Shown piece by piece: positions 1 to 8,281 of a stretch of DNA of 9,079 nucleotides. The position numbers and the translations under genes are program-made. Source of the stretch: Thermoanaerobacterium sp. (GTDB lineage Bacteria; Bacillota; Thermoanaerobacteria; Thermoanaerobacterales; Thermoanaerobacteraceae); contig JASBVU010000058.1 of NCBI GenBank assembly GCA_029960905.1, positions 1 to 9,079 of the forward strand. The letters run 5' to 3'. Each line of letters starts with the position of its first letter. Position 1 is the stretch's first letter. The notes below the pieces were generated by a model. The model saw only the letters and a program-made list of their open reading frames with translations, had not been told where the DNA came from and searched no databases.

Positions 1-2
1 TT

Positions 3-1926
<1,924 letters not shown>

Positions 1927-1930
1927 GAAA

Positions 1931-1959
1931 AATAACCGGGGATGCCCGGTTATTTTTTT
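1931..1959 (+). terminator. Intrinsic terminator of groESL
   Basis: A perfect 10-bp stem (AATAACCGGG at 1931-1940 with CCCGGTTATT at 1945-1954) closes a GATG loop and is followed by five more T residues. It starts just after the groEL stop codon and separates groESL from the guaB promoter, whose -35 box begins seven bases further on. The A-rich flank on the 5' side could lengthen the stem. Confidence 0.95.
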
Positions 1960-1965
1960 GTACTG

Positions 1966-1994
1966 TTGACATGGACATTTAAATTTGTTATATT
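1966..1994 (+). promoter_or_regulatory. Sigma-A-type promoter of guaBA
   Basis: A perfect -35 box TTGACA (1966-1971) and a -10 box TATATT (1989-1994) are separated by 17 bases, the optimal spacing. Transcription should start near 2001, about 20 bases before the riboswitch aptamer, leaving a leader of roughly 180 bases before guaB. Confidence 0.85.
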
Positions 1995-2020
1995 GTTTAG
2001 TAATTTAATAATAAAATCTT

Positions 2021-2089
2021 ATCCGCATATAATCTGGTGAATAGGCACTGGAGTATCTACAAAGAGCCGTAACTCTTTACTATGGGGAG
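2021..2089 (+). promoter_or_regulatory. Guanine-class purine riboswitch aptamer, compact variant
   Basis: This is a three-way-junction purine aptamer. P1 pairs 2022-2029 with 2081-2088 with one G-G mismatch (2025/2085). P2 pairs 2033-2039 with 2046-2052 and P3 pairs AAAGAG (2061-2066) with CTCTTT (2073-2078). The junction keeps the ligand-pocket bases: ATAATC at the P1/P2 side, GTATCTAC in J2/3 with the U51 equivalent at 2058, and ACTATGG in J3/1 with the C74 equivalent at 2080, which predicts guanine or hypoxanthine rather than adenine. Unusually, both kissing loops have six bases (AATAGG and CCGTAA) instead of seven, although the GG-CC loop pairs remain possible. U48, a base that points out of the pocket, is replaced by A. 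The position in front of guaB fits feedback by guanine. Confidence 0.88.
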
Positions 2090-2108
2090 TTATTGTTGTA
2101 CTCTTTTT

Positions 2109-2144
2109 TGCCTGAACAAAATTCTCTGTTCGGGCATTTTTATT
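2109..2144 (+). terminator. Riboswitch-controlled terminator before guaB
   Basis: GCCTGAACA (2110-2118) pairs with TGTTCGGGC (2127-2135) over nine base pairs with one G-U, extended by T2109-A2136, and is followed by a T-rich tract (2137-2144). It lies 20 bases after the aptamer and 40 bases before the guaB start codon, so it is the expected expression platform. A ligand-bound aptamer should let it form and stop transcription. Confidence 0.88.
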
Positions 2145-2169
2145 ATAAACTCAGGTATAATAATTTTAG

Positions 2170-3639
<1,470 letters not shown>

Positions 3640-3654
3640 AGGAGGATTTTGATG
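3640..3654 (+). promoter_or_regulatory. Ribosome site deciding the guaA start
   Basis: AGGAGG (3640-3645) stands six bases before ATG 3652. An in-frame TTG at 3649 is only three bases from the site, too close for normal initiation, so ATG 3652 is chosen. Confidence 0.8.
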
Positions 3655-5190
3655 GGGATTAATAGAGAAGTCATATTGATACTTGATTTTGGCGGCCAAT
3701 ATACGCAGCTTATTGCAAGGAGAATAAGGGAAGCAAATGTGTTTTGCGAAATTGTTCCGTACAATATAAAGCCAGAAGAAATCGAAAAAAGACAGCCTAA
3801 GGGTTTGGTCTTGTCAGGAGGACCTGCCAGCGTGTATACAGAAAATGCACCAATATGCGATGAAGGCATATTTAAGCTAAACTACCCTATTCTTGGCATA
3901 TGCTACGGTGCACAGCTTATGACGATGATACAAGGTGGTAAGGTTGCGGAAGCACCCGTAAGGGAGTATGGCAAAACAGACGTTGTGATAAACAACAACA
4001 TTCCTTTGTTTAAAGGGATCGAAAAAGAGACAAGCTGTTGGATGAGCCACACGGATCAAATAGAACTTCCTCATAAAAATTTTAAAGTCGTTGCATCGAC
4101 AGCAAACTGTCCTATTGCAGCAATCGCCAACGTAGAAGGAAAGCAGTATGCCGTACAATTTCATCCAGAGGTTGTACACACTCCAAGAGGTACTGAGATA
4201 ATCAGGAATTTCTTGTTTGAAATATGCGATTGCTCTGCAGATTGGACCATGGACTCACTTATTGAGCAGACCGTAAAAGAAATAAGGCAAAAGGTTGGAA
4301 ATGACAAGGTTGTCTGTGCATTAAGCGGCGGCGTTGATTCATCTGTTGCTGCAGTTTTGGTAAACAGAGCAATACATGATCAGCTAATATGCATTTTTGT
4401 AGATAACGGTCTTCTCAGGAAAAATGAAGCTGAAAAGGTAGTTGATACTTTTAAAAACAATTTTGATATGGAGATAATAAAAGTAGATGCAAAGGACAGA
4501 TTTTTAGAGAGGTTAAAAGGAGTTAAGGATCCTGAAGAAAAGAGAAAGATAATAGGGAATGAGTTTATAGAGGTATTCAAGGAAGAAGCGAAAAAAATCG
4601 GCGATGTCAAATACTTAGTGCAAGGCACGCTTTATCCTGATGTCATTGAGAGCGGAAGTCCTGTCGCTTCGACTATAAAAAGTCACCACAATGTAGGCGG
4701 ATTGCCTGAAAATGTAGGATTTGAGCTCATTGAGCCATTAAGGATGCTTTTTAAAGATGAAGTGAGACAGGTTGGAAGAGAACTGGGTATGCCTGATGAG
4801 ATTTTAAATAGGCAGCCTTTCCCAGGGCCAGGTTTAGCAGTGAGGATACTTGGGGAAGTGACAGAAGAAAAATTAAACATATTGAGGGAAGCGGACAGCA
4901 TCGTACTAAGAGAGATGAAAAAATACGGCTGGTACAATAATGTATGGCAGTCATTTGCTGTGTTGCCAGACATAAAGAGTGTCGGCATCATGGGGGATGA
5001 CAGGACGTATGCATATCCTATCATATTAAGGATTGTAGAAAGCAATGATGGAATGACGGCAGACTGGGTGAAGATGCCGTACGATATTCTTGAAGACATA
5101 TCGACAAGCATTATAAATGAAGTGTATGGCGTAAATAGAGTTCTGTATGACATCACATCAAAGCCACCTGCAACAATCGAGTGGGAGTAA
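3652..5190 (+). CDS. guaA: GMP synthase (glutamine-hydrolysing)
   Basis: The enzyme converts XMP, ATP and glutamine to GMP, completing the branch begun by GuaB. The protein has 512 residues from ATG 3652. The N-terminal class I glutamine amidotransferase domain (about 1-195) shows the nucleophile Cys84 in GICYGAQ and the catalytic His171 and Glu173 in VQFHPEV. The ATP pyrophosphatase domain follows with its P-loop LSGGVDSS (224-231). The C-terminal XMP-binding and dimerisation domain contains [12 protein letters not shown] and ends in the classic PPATIEWE. All key residues are present. The gene lies 12 bases after guaB in the same unit. No intrinsic terminator with a T tract is visible after it, so transcripts may run into the toxin-antitoxin genes. 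Its last 12 bases recur at 5876-5887. Confidence 0.97.
   Translation: MGINREVILILDFGGQYTQLIARRIREANVFCEIVPYNIKPEEIEKRQPKGLVLSGGPASVYTENAPICDEGIFKLNYPILGICYGAQLMTMIQGGKVAEAPVREYGKTDVVINNNIPLFKGIEKETSCWMSHTDQIELPHKNFKVVASTANCPIAAIANVEGKQYAVQFHPEVVHTPRGTEIIRNFLFEICDCSADWTMDSLIEQTVKEIRQKVGNDKVVCALSGGVDSSVAAVLVNRAIHDQLICIFVDNGLLRKNEAEKVVDTFKNNFDMEIIKVDAKDRFLERLKGVKDPEEKRKIIGNEFIEVFKEEAKKIGDVKYLVQGTLYPDVIESGSPVASTIKSHHNVGGLPENVGFELIEPLRMLFKDEVRQVGRELGMPDEILNRQPFPGPGLAVRILGEVTEEKLNILREADSIVLREMKKYGWYNNVWQSFAVLPDIKSVGIMGDDRTYAYPIILRIVESNDGMTADWVKMPYDILEDISTSIINEVYGVNRVLYDITSKPPATIEWE
5179..5190 (+). repeat. Direct repeat, copy 1 (3' end of guaA)
   Basis: GAGTGGGAGTAA, the codons for Glu-Trp-Glu-stop of guaA, is repeated exactly at 5876-5887. 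The two copies bracket the toxin-antitoxin genes, as expected for an insertion that duplicated its target at the end of guaA. Confidence 0.6.
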
Positions 5191-5203
5191 AATTTAAGCC
5201 TTG

Positions 5204-5232
5204 TTGATAGTTTAGCATAATTATGATAAAAT
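5204..5232 (+). promoter_or_regulatory. Promoter of the toxin-antitoxin pair
   Basis: A -35 box TTGATA (5204-5209) and a -10 box TAAAAT (5227-5232) are separated by 17 bases. TG at 5224-5225 adds an extended -10 motif. The -10 box lies in the middle of the palindrome at 5208-5244, which suits repression by the antitoxin. Confidence 0.7.
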
Positions 5233-5244
5233 TATGTTAAACTA
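5208..5244. repeat. Long palindrome, likely toxin-antitoxin operator
   Basis: Two 15-base arms (5208-5222 and 5230-5244) are inverted copies with one mismatch (C5216 against T5237) around a seven-base centre. The palindrome covers the -10 box and ends 19 bases before the antitoxin start. Phd/YefM antitoxins, alone or with toxin, bind such palindromes and repress their own operon. No T tract follows, so a terminator role is unlikely. Confidence 0.7.
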
Positions 5245-5263
5245 ATAAAGAGGTGATAATAAT

Positions 5264-5536
5264 ATGCCACATATTAGACCAGTATCGGATTTGAGAAATA
5301 ATTTTGCAGATATATCAAGGATTGTTCATGAAACACAAGAACCTGTATTTTTGACCAAGAATGGTTATGGTGATATGGTTGTAATGAGTATGGAAGCTTA
5401 TGAAAAGTTTAATCTGGGTATTTTGGTTTATGAAAAATTAAAAGAAGCTGCATTAGAAGCAAAATCAACAGATGTAAGGTATGATTTTGATGAAGTTTCA
5501 AAAGAAATGAGGGAGAAACTCATTGAAAAAATATAA
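5264..5536 (+). CDS. Type II antitoxin, Phd/YefM family
   Basis: This protein likely neutralises the toxin encoded next to it and represses the shared promoter. It has 90 residues, typical for the family. The N-terminal half shows the Phd/YefM fold signature: PVSDLRNNF at residues 6-14, then EPVFLTKNG and DMVVMSMEAYE at about 26-47, corresponding to the DNA-binding and dimerising part. The remaining C-terminal half is charged and helical, the region that usually wraps the toxin. The start is supported by AGAGGTGAT about eight bases before the ATG. Its 3' end overlaps the toxin gene by 14 bases. The promoter and palindrome upstream look self-contained. The exact subfamily cannot be told without a search. 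Confidence 0.9.
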   Translation: MPHIRPVSDLRNNFADISRIVHETQEPVFLTKNGYGDMVVMSMEAYEKFNLGILVYEKLKEAALEAKSTDVRYDFDEVSKEMREKLIEKI

Positions 5537-5825
5537 GATTAAAATGCTTCCTAGTGCAAAGGTTGATTTGGGTGATATGATTGATTATTTATCCCAATTT
5601 TATCCAGACACAGCTTTAAAACAATATGATAGAATTATAGAAAAAATTAATGCATTGAAAGAATTTCCTTTTATGTATGAAGAATATCCAGTAGACGTGA
5701 TGGGCTTTCGATACCGAAAGATGGTAGTTGATAAATACTTAATATTTTATATCGTGTTAGAAGATACAGTTGAAATTCACCGAATCATAAATTCAAGAAT
5801 GGATTTGACAAAGATTATAAAATAA
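5523..5825 (+). CDS. Type II toxin, RelE/ParE superfamily
   Basis: This is the probable toxin of the pair. RelE-type members cleave mRNA in the ribosome, while ParE-type members poison gyrase; the sequence alone does not decide. The protein has 100 residues. It starts with the family pattern YKIKMLPSAKVDLGDMIDYL, a strand followed by two helices, and continues into the core GFRYRKMVVDKYLIFYIV with Arg63, Arg65, Lys66 and Tyr72, then EIHRIINSRMD with Arg87 and Arg92. These basic residues sit where RelE toxins have their active-site set. The start is a TTG inside the antitoxin gene, preceded seven bases upstream by GAGGGAG (5509-5515). The next in-frame ATG (5544) would remove the first seven residues, including most of the first strand, and lacks a ribosome site. 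Confidence 0.85.
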   Translation: MKKYKIKMLPSAKVDLGDMIDYLSQFYPDTALKQYDRIIEKINALKEFPFMYEEYPVDVMGFRYRKMVVDKYLIFYIVLEDTVEIHRIINSRMDLTKIIK

Positions 5826-5875
5826 TATAATTGACACCGCGGAATAGATGAGATTTATGAAAAAGCATAATCACA

Positions 5876-5887
5876 GAGTGGGAGTAA
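5876..5887 (+). repeat. Direct repeat, copy 2
   Basis: This is an exact 12-base copy of the guaA 3' end (5179-5190). The five codons before it read Lys-Ser-Ile-Ile-Thr after a stop, so only the tail of guaA is visible, not a longer remnant. The copy overlaps the first three bases of PurR box 1 (5885-5898). Confidence 0.6.
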
Positions 5888-5928
5888 CACGAACATTTTT
5901 TAAATATATCAAAAAAATATTCGTAAAA
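5885..5928. promoter_or_regulatory. Candidate PurR operator (pair of PurBoxes)
   Basis: Two CGAA cores stand in opposite orientation: box 1 has CGAACATT at 5890-5897 on the + strand, and box 2 has CGAATATT on the - strand at 5916-5923. The cores are separated by 26 bases. Bacillus-type PurR binds paired boxes of about 14 bp with central inverted CGAA motifs and the consensus CGAACWWT, separated by about 16-17 bp; counting five bases on each side of each core, this pair has 16. The arms also form an inverted repeat with one mismatch. The pair ends three bases before the -35 box, comparable to the upstream operator of the Bacillus subtilis pur operon. PurR is released by PRPP. The purR gene is not in the window. 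Confidence 0.7.
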
Positions 5929-5931
5929 TTA

Positions 5932-5960
5932 TTGACTTGGATTAAAAAACTTGATATTAT
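5932..5960 (+). promoter_or_regulatory. Promoter of the tandem riboswitch-permease unit
   Basis: A -35 box TTGACT (5932-5937) and a -10 box TATTAT (5955-5960) are spaced by 17 bases, with TG at 5952-5953 as an extended -10 element. The start of transcription should lie near 5967, about 20 bases before the guanine aptamer. Confidence 0.8.
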
Positions 5961-5985
5961 AATTGTGTCAGGACAAGTAAATAAT

Positions 5986-6054
5986 ACTCATATAATTCTG
6001 AGAATACGGCTCAGAAGTTTCTACCAGACAACCGTAAATTGTCTGACTATGAGT
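5986..6054 (+). promoter_or_regulatory. Guanine riboswitch aptamer, first half of a tandem
   Basis: This is a canonical purine aptamer. P1 pairs ACTCATA (5986-5992) with TATGAGT (6048-6054). P2 pairs 5997-6002 with 6010-6015 around loop AATACGG, and P3 pairs 6025-6031 with 6039-6045 around loop CCGTAAA. Both loops have the standard seven bases and can kiss. J2/3 is the consensus GTTTCTACC with the U51 equivalent at 6022. J3/1 has C at the ligand-reading position (6047), so guanine or hypoxanthine is the expected ligand. No terminator lies between this aptamer and the next one; they share bases 6051-6054. Confidence 0.95.
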
Positions 6055-6184
6055 GAAAGTGTACCTGAGGGTTCCAGCCTTATTGTTCATGTTTTAAGGC
6101 GTATTAAAGGCGTTCGGACCGAGCGGTACAGGCATTGTATTGCCACACCTGTGGGATAAAAGCCCGGGAGGATAGGTTTCACTC
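6051..6184 (+). promoter_or_regulatory. ykkC-class riboswitch aptamer, PRPP type, second half of a tandem
   Basis: The ykkC family core is clear: GTGTACCTGAGGGTTCC near 6059-6075, GGACCGAGCGGTACA near 6116-6130 and GGGATAAAAGCCCGGGAGG near 6153-6171. Local hairpins are GCCTTA with TAAGGC (6077-6082/6095-6100) and GGCA with TGCC (6131-6134/6141-6144). A perfect 8-bp P1 can form between GAGTGAAA (6051-6058) and TTTCACTC (6177-6184). Family members sense guanidine, ppGpp or PRPP. Fusion to a guanine aptamer in front of purine genes is the known arrangement for the PRPP subtype, which activates expression. The ligand is assigned from this context, not from a diagnostic base. Confidence 0.9.
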
Positions 6185-6223
6185 TATGTGTTGGAATCTA
6201 TCATTCCGGGCTTGTTTTATTTT
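6160..6223 (+). terminator. Shared terminator of the tandem riboswitch
   Basis: The lower stem pairs AAGCCCGGGA (6160-6169) with TTCCGGGCTT (6204-6213). After a G-A mismatch, an upper stem pairs 6171-6180 with 6193-6202, with two G-U pairs. GTTTTATTTT follows. The 5' arm includes the conserved AAGCCCGGGAGG of the ykkC aptamer and part of its P1, so folding of the aptamer and of the terminator exclude each other. PRPP binding should therefore prevent termination. Confidence 0.92.
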
Positions 6224-6247
6224 AAAATGCGTTTTTATTTCAATTAT

Positions 6248-6263
6248 AAGGAGGATTATAATG
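6248..6263 (+). promoter_or_regulatory. Ribosome site deciding the permease start
   Basis: AAGGAGG (6248-6254) lies six bases before ATG 6261. The reading frame stays open upstream to an ATG at 6135, but that stretch is the ykkC aptamer and terminator, so the longer start is rejected. Confidence 0.93.
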
Positions 6264-7709
6264 GTAAAAAACAACGACAAGAGAGGCTTTCTAGACAATT
6301 TCTTTAAGCTTAAAGAAAATGGCACTACAGTAAAGACGGAAGTCATTGCGGGTATTACGACTTTCATCACGATGGCTTATATCATCTTTGTCAATCCATC
6401 AATACTTATGCAGGCTGGCATGAATGCTAAGGGGCTTTTAGGTACTCAAGCAGTAAATTCAGGTTTATCTATCGCAAATGACCCTGTAATAGGTGCAGTT
6501 TTTGTCGCTACGATATTATCGTCAGTAGCTGCTACTTTAGTCATGGGGTTGTTTGCCAATGTTCCATTTGCTCTATCTGCAGGAATGGGCATGAATGCAT
6601 TTTTCACATTCTATGTCGTATTAACTTTGCACTATTCTTGGCAAGCTGCATTGTCACTTGCACTTATAAGTGGCATAATAAACATCATCATAACTGCTAC
6701 TAAATTGAGGATACTTATAATAAAGGCAATACCACAGTCACTGAGAAGTGCTATAGGAGCCGGAATCGGACTTTTCATTGCAATCATAGGCATGGAAAAT
6801 GGCGGTATAGTGACAAAAAGCAGCGATACTTTGATAACATTAGGCAATTTCAAAGACCCTGGCGTAATACTTACTGTAATCGGCATTGCAATAATTGCTG
6901 TACTTATGAGCAGAGGCGTTAAAGGCGCTATACTGATAGGTATAATTGCTACGACGATTATAGGTATACCAATGGGAATAACAAACATTTCTAATCTCAA
7001 GACGATTGTGCAGATGCCTCCAAGCTTGGCGCCAACATTTATGAAGCTGGATTTTGCTGGCCTACTAAAGCCTGGCACTGATGGAAATATCATTTCGATA
7101 CTTACAGGTCTTATAACAGTAATATTGGCATTTAGCTTGGCTGATATGTTTGACGCAATAGGTACATTGATTGGTACAGGTACAAAGACAGGTATTTTTA
7201 AAGAAGATGATTTTGAGAAATCCAATGGCGGTTTCAAGACAAAATTTGAAAGAGCTTTGTTTGCAGACGCGATAGGTACAACGTTAGGTTCTTTTCTGGG
7301 CACAAGTACCATAACTACGTACGTTGAAAGTGCGTCAGGAATAAGCGAAGGTGGTAAGACTGGTTTGACATCTACTGTCGTTGCAATTCTTTTCTTGGTG
7401 TCGCTATTCTTTGCGCCTATAATAGGAATAGTACCATCTCAAGCTACGGCACCTGCCCTCATTATCGTTGGAGCATTGATGATAGGTTCTGTGACAAAGG
7501 TGAATTTTGAGGATTTTAGCGAAGCATTTCCTGCCTTCATGACAATTGCTTTTATGCCGTTTACTTATAGCATATCAAATGGCATAGCTGCAGGATTTAT
7601 ATTCTATCCAATCACAAAGATAGTTGTTGGTAAAGCTAAAGAAGTTCATCCACTTATGTATATAATTGGATTGTTGTTTTTACTAAGGTTTGCATTCTTT
7701 ATGGGCTAA
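6261..7709 (+). CDS. pbuG: Purine base permease, NCS2 family, AzgA/PbuG type
   Basis: This is a membrane symporter that imports purine bases, most likely hypoxanthine and guanine, possibly adenine, for salvage. The protein has 482 residues with strongly hydrophobic stretches throughout, consistent with the 14-segment NCS2 fold; exact membrane boundaries cannot be set by eye. AzgA-type marks are TTFITMAYIIFVNP (33-46), SAGMGMNAFF (106-115), ADMFDAIGTLIG (294-305) with a substrate-site acidic residue expected here, and TTYVESASGISEGG (352-365) with Glu356. There is no cleavable signal peptide; the first 27 residues are charged and cytoplasmic in style. Control by guanine and PRPP through the leader fits import of guanine or hypoxanthine. 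The exact substrate is inferred from context. Confidence 0.92.
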   Translation: MVKNNDKRGFLDNFFKLKENGTTVKTEVIAGITTFITMAYIIFVNPSILMQAGMNAKGLLGTQAVNSGLSIANDPVIGAVFVATILSSVAATLVMGLFANVPFALSAGMGMNAFFTFYVVLTLHYSWQAALSLALISGIINIIITATKLRILIIKAIPQSLRSAIGAGIGLFIAIIGMENGGIVTKSSDTLITLGNFKDPGVILTVIGIAIIAVLMSRGVKGAILIGIIATTIIGIPMGITNISNLKTIVQMPPSLAPTFMKLDFAGLLKPGTDGNIISILTGLITVILAFSLADMFDAIGTLIGTGTKTGIFKEDDFEKSNGGFKTKFERALFADAIGTTLGSFLGTSTITTYVESASGISEGGKTGLTSTVVAILFLVSLFFAPIIGIVPSQATAPALIIVGALMIGSVTKVNFEDFSEAFPAFMTIAFMPFTYSISNGIAAGFIFYPITKIVVGKAKEVHPLMYIIGLLFLLRFAFFMG

Positions 7710-7718
7710 ATGCTGATG

Positions 7719-7753
7719 AAATGCAGAAAGGAAGAGTTTCCTTTCTGCATTTT
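7719..7753 (+). terminator. Perfect hairpin between permease and purE
   Basis: AATGCAGAAAGGAA (7720-7733) pairs without mismatch with TTCCTTTCTGCATT (7738-7751) around loop GAGT, plus A7719-T7752. Only a short T run (7750-7753) follows before a G, so termination may be partial. It lies 9 bases after the permease stop and about 20 bases before the purE ribosome site. It may set the level of read-through into purE or stabilise the ends of processed RNA. Confidence 0.75.
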
Positions 7754-7772
7754 GCAAATAAAACAAATATAG

Positions 7773-7792
7773 AGGAGGAGTTTGTTGTTATG
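7773..7792 (+). promoter_or_regulatory. Ribosome site deciding the purE start
   Basis: AGGAGGAG (7773-7780) precedes ATG 7790 by nine bases. The frame is open upstream to an ATG at 7721, but that codon lies in the hairpin and its extra 23 residues do not resemble PurE. The protein from 7790 starts PKVAVVMGSDSD, the normal family N-terminus. Confidence 0.88.
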
Positions 7793-8281
7793 CCGAAAGT
7801 TGCAGTCGTCATGGGAAGCGATTCAGACTTTCCTTTGATGAAGAAAGCATTAGATGTTTTTAAGCAGTTTGGCATTGACTATGACGTAAGAGTCATCTCA
7901 GCTCACAGGACGCCTGATGTGGCTCATGATTTTGCAAAAAACGCAGCTCAAAGGGGATATGAAGTCATAATAGCTGCAGCAGGAAAAGCAGCCCATTTAG
8001 CTGGTGTTATAGCATCTATGACGCCACTTCCTGTCATTGGAGTTCCTGTAAAATCATCTACATTAGATGGTTTGGATTCGTTGCTGTCTACTGTTCAAAT
8101 GCCGCAAGGGATACCAGTTGCTACTGTTGCCATAGACGGGTCTTACAATGCAGCATTGTTGGCAATCGAGATATTGGGGATAAAGTATCCTGAGCTTATG
8201 GGAAAAGTTGTTGAGTACAAAAAGAATTTAGCAGAAGAAGTTATTGAGAAAGATAAAAAATTACAGGGGGAGATTTTATAA
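7790..8281 (+). CDS. purE: PurE, N5-carboxyaminoimidazole ribonucleotide mutase or AIR carboxylase
   Basis: PurE provides 4-carboxy-AIR, step six of purine synthesis, the substrate of PurC. The protein has 163 residues, the usual length for this octameric enzyme. Visible motifs are MGSDSD (8-13), which holds the substrate phosphate and ribose, SAHRTP (37-42) with catalytic His39, the glycine-rich AAAGKAAHLAGVIA, and GLDSLLSTVQMPQGIPVATVAIDG. SAHR resembles class I PurE (mutase), which needs PurK to make its substrate. No purK lies between purE and purC, so PurK is encoded elsewhere or the enzyme works directly on AIR and CO2. The stop codon ends at the base before the purC ATG, indicating coupled translation. 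Confidence 0.95.
   Translation: MPKVAVVMGSDSDFPLMKKALDVFKQFGIDYDVRVISAHRTPDVAHDFAKNAAQRGYEVIIAAAGKAAHLAGVIASMTPLPVIGVPVKSSTLDGLDSLLSTVQMPQGIPVATVAIDGSYNAALLAIEILGIKYPELMGKVVEYKKNLAEEVIEKDKKLQGEIL

Noticed and set aside
2126..2136. CCGAAC-like PurR core on the - strand before guaB
   Set aside because: It is the 3' arm of the guaB terminator, stands alone without an inverted partner and lies downstream of the promoter.
4683..5156. Open frame of 157 codons on the - strand opposite guaA
   Set aside because: It lies wholly inside the well-supported guaA gene and shows no ribosome site or family features.
5831..5859. TTGACA after the toxin gene as a second promoter
   Set aside because: At 17 bases spacing the -10 position reads TTTATG, a poor match, and a much better promoter follows at 5932-5960.
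5890..5923. Inverted repeat with T-rich 5' arm and A-rich 3' arm as a terminator for the toxin gene
   Set aside because: The stem is nearly all A-T, is not followed by a T tract and fits the paired PurR box pattern better.
5848..6159. Open frame of 103 codons on the + strand between the toxin and the permease
   Set aside because: It runs through the PurR boxes, the promoter and both aptamers, has no ribosome site and shows no protein family resemblance. The RNA structures explain the sequence.
6135..6260. N-terminal extension of the permease frame
   Set aside because: The 42 extra codons lie in the ykkC aptamer and terminator. ATG 6261 has an ideal ribosome site and gives the normal AzgA-type N-terminus.
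6632..7312. Long open frame of 226 codons on the - strand
   Set aside because: It is the complement of the permease gene; its hydrophobic look mirrors the codon pattern of membrane segments and it has no family resemblance.
7721..7789. N-terminal extension of the purE frame
   Set aside because: The upstream ATG is inside the perfect hairpin and the 23 added residues are unlike PurE.
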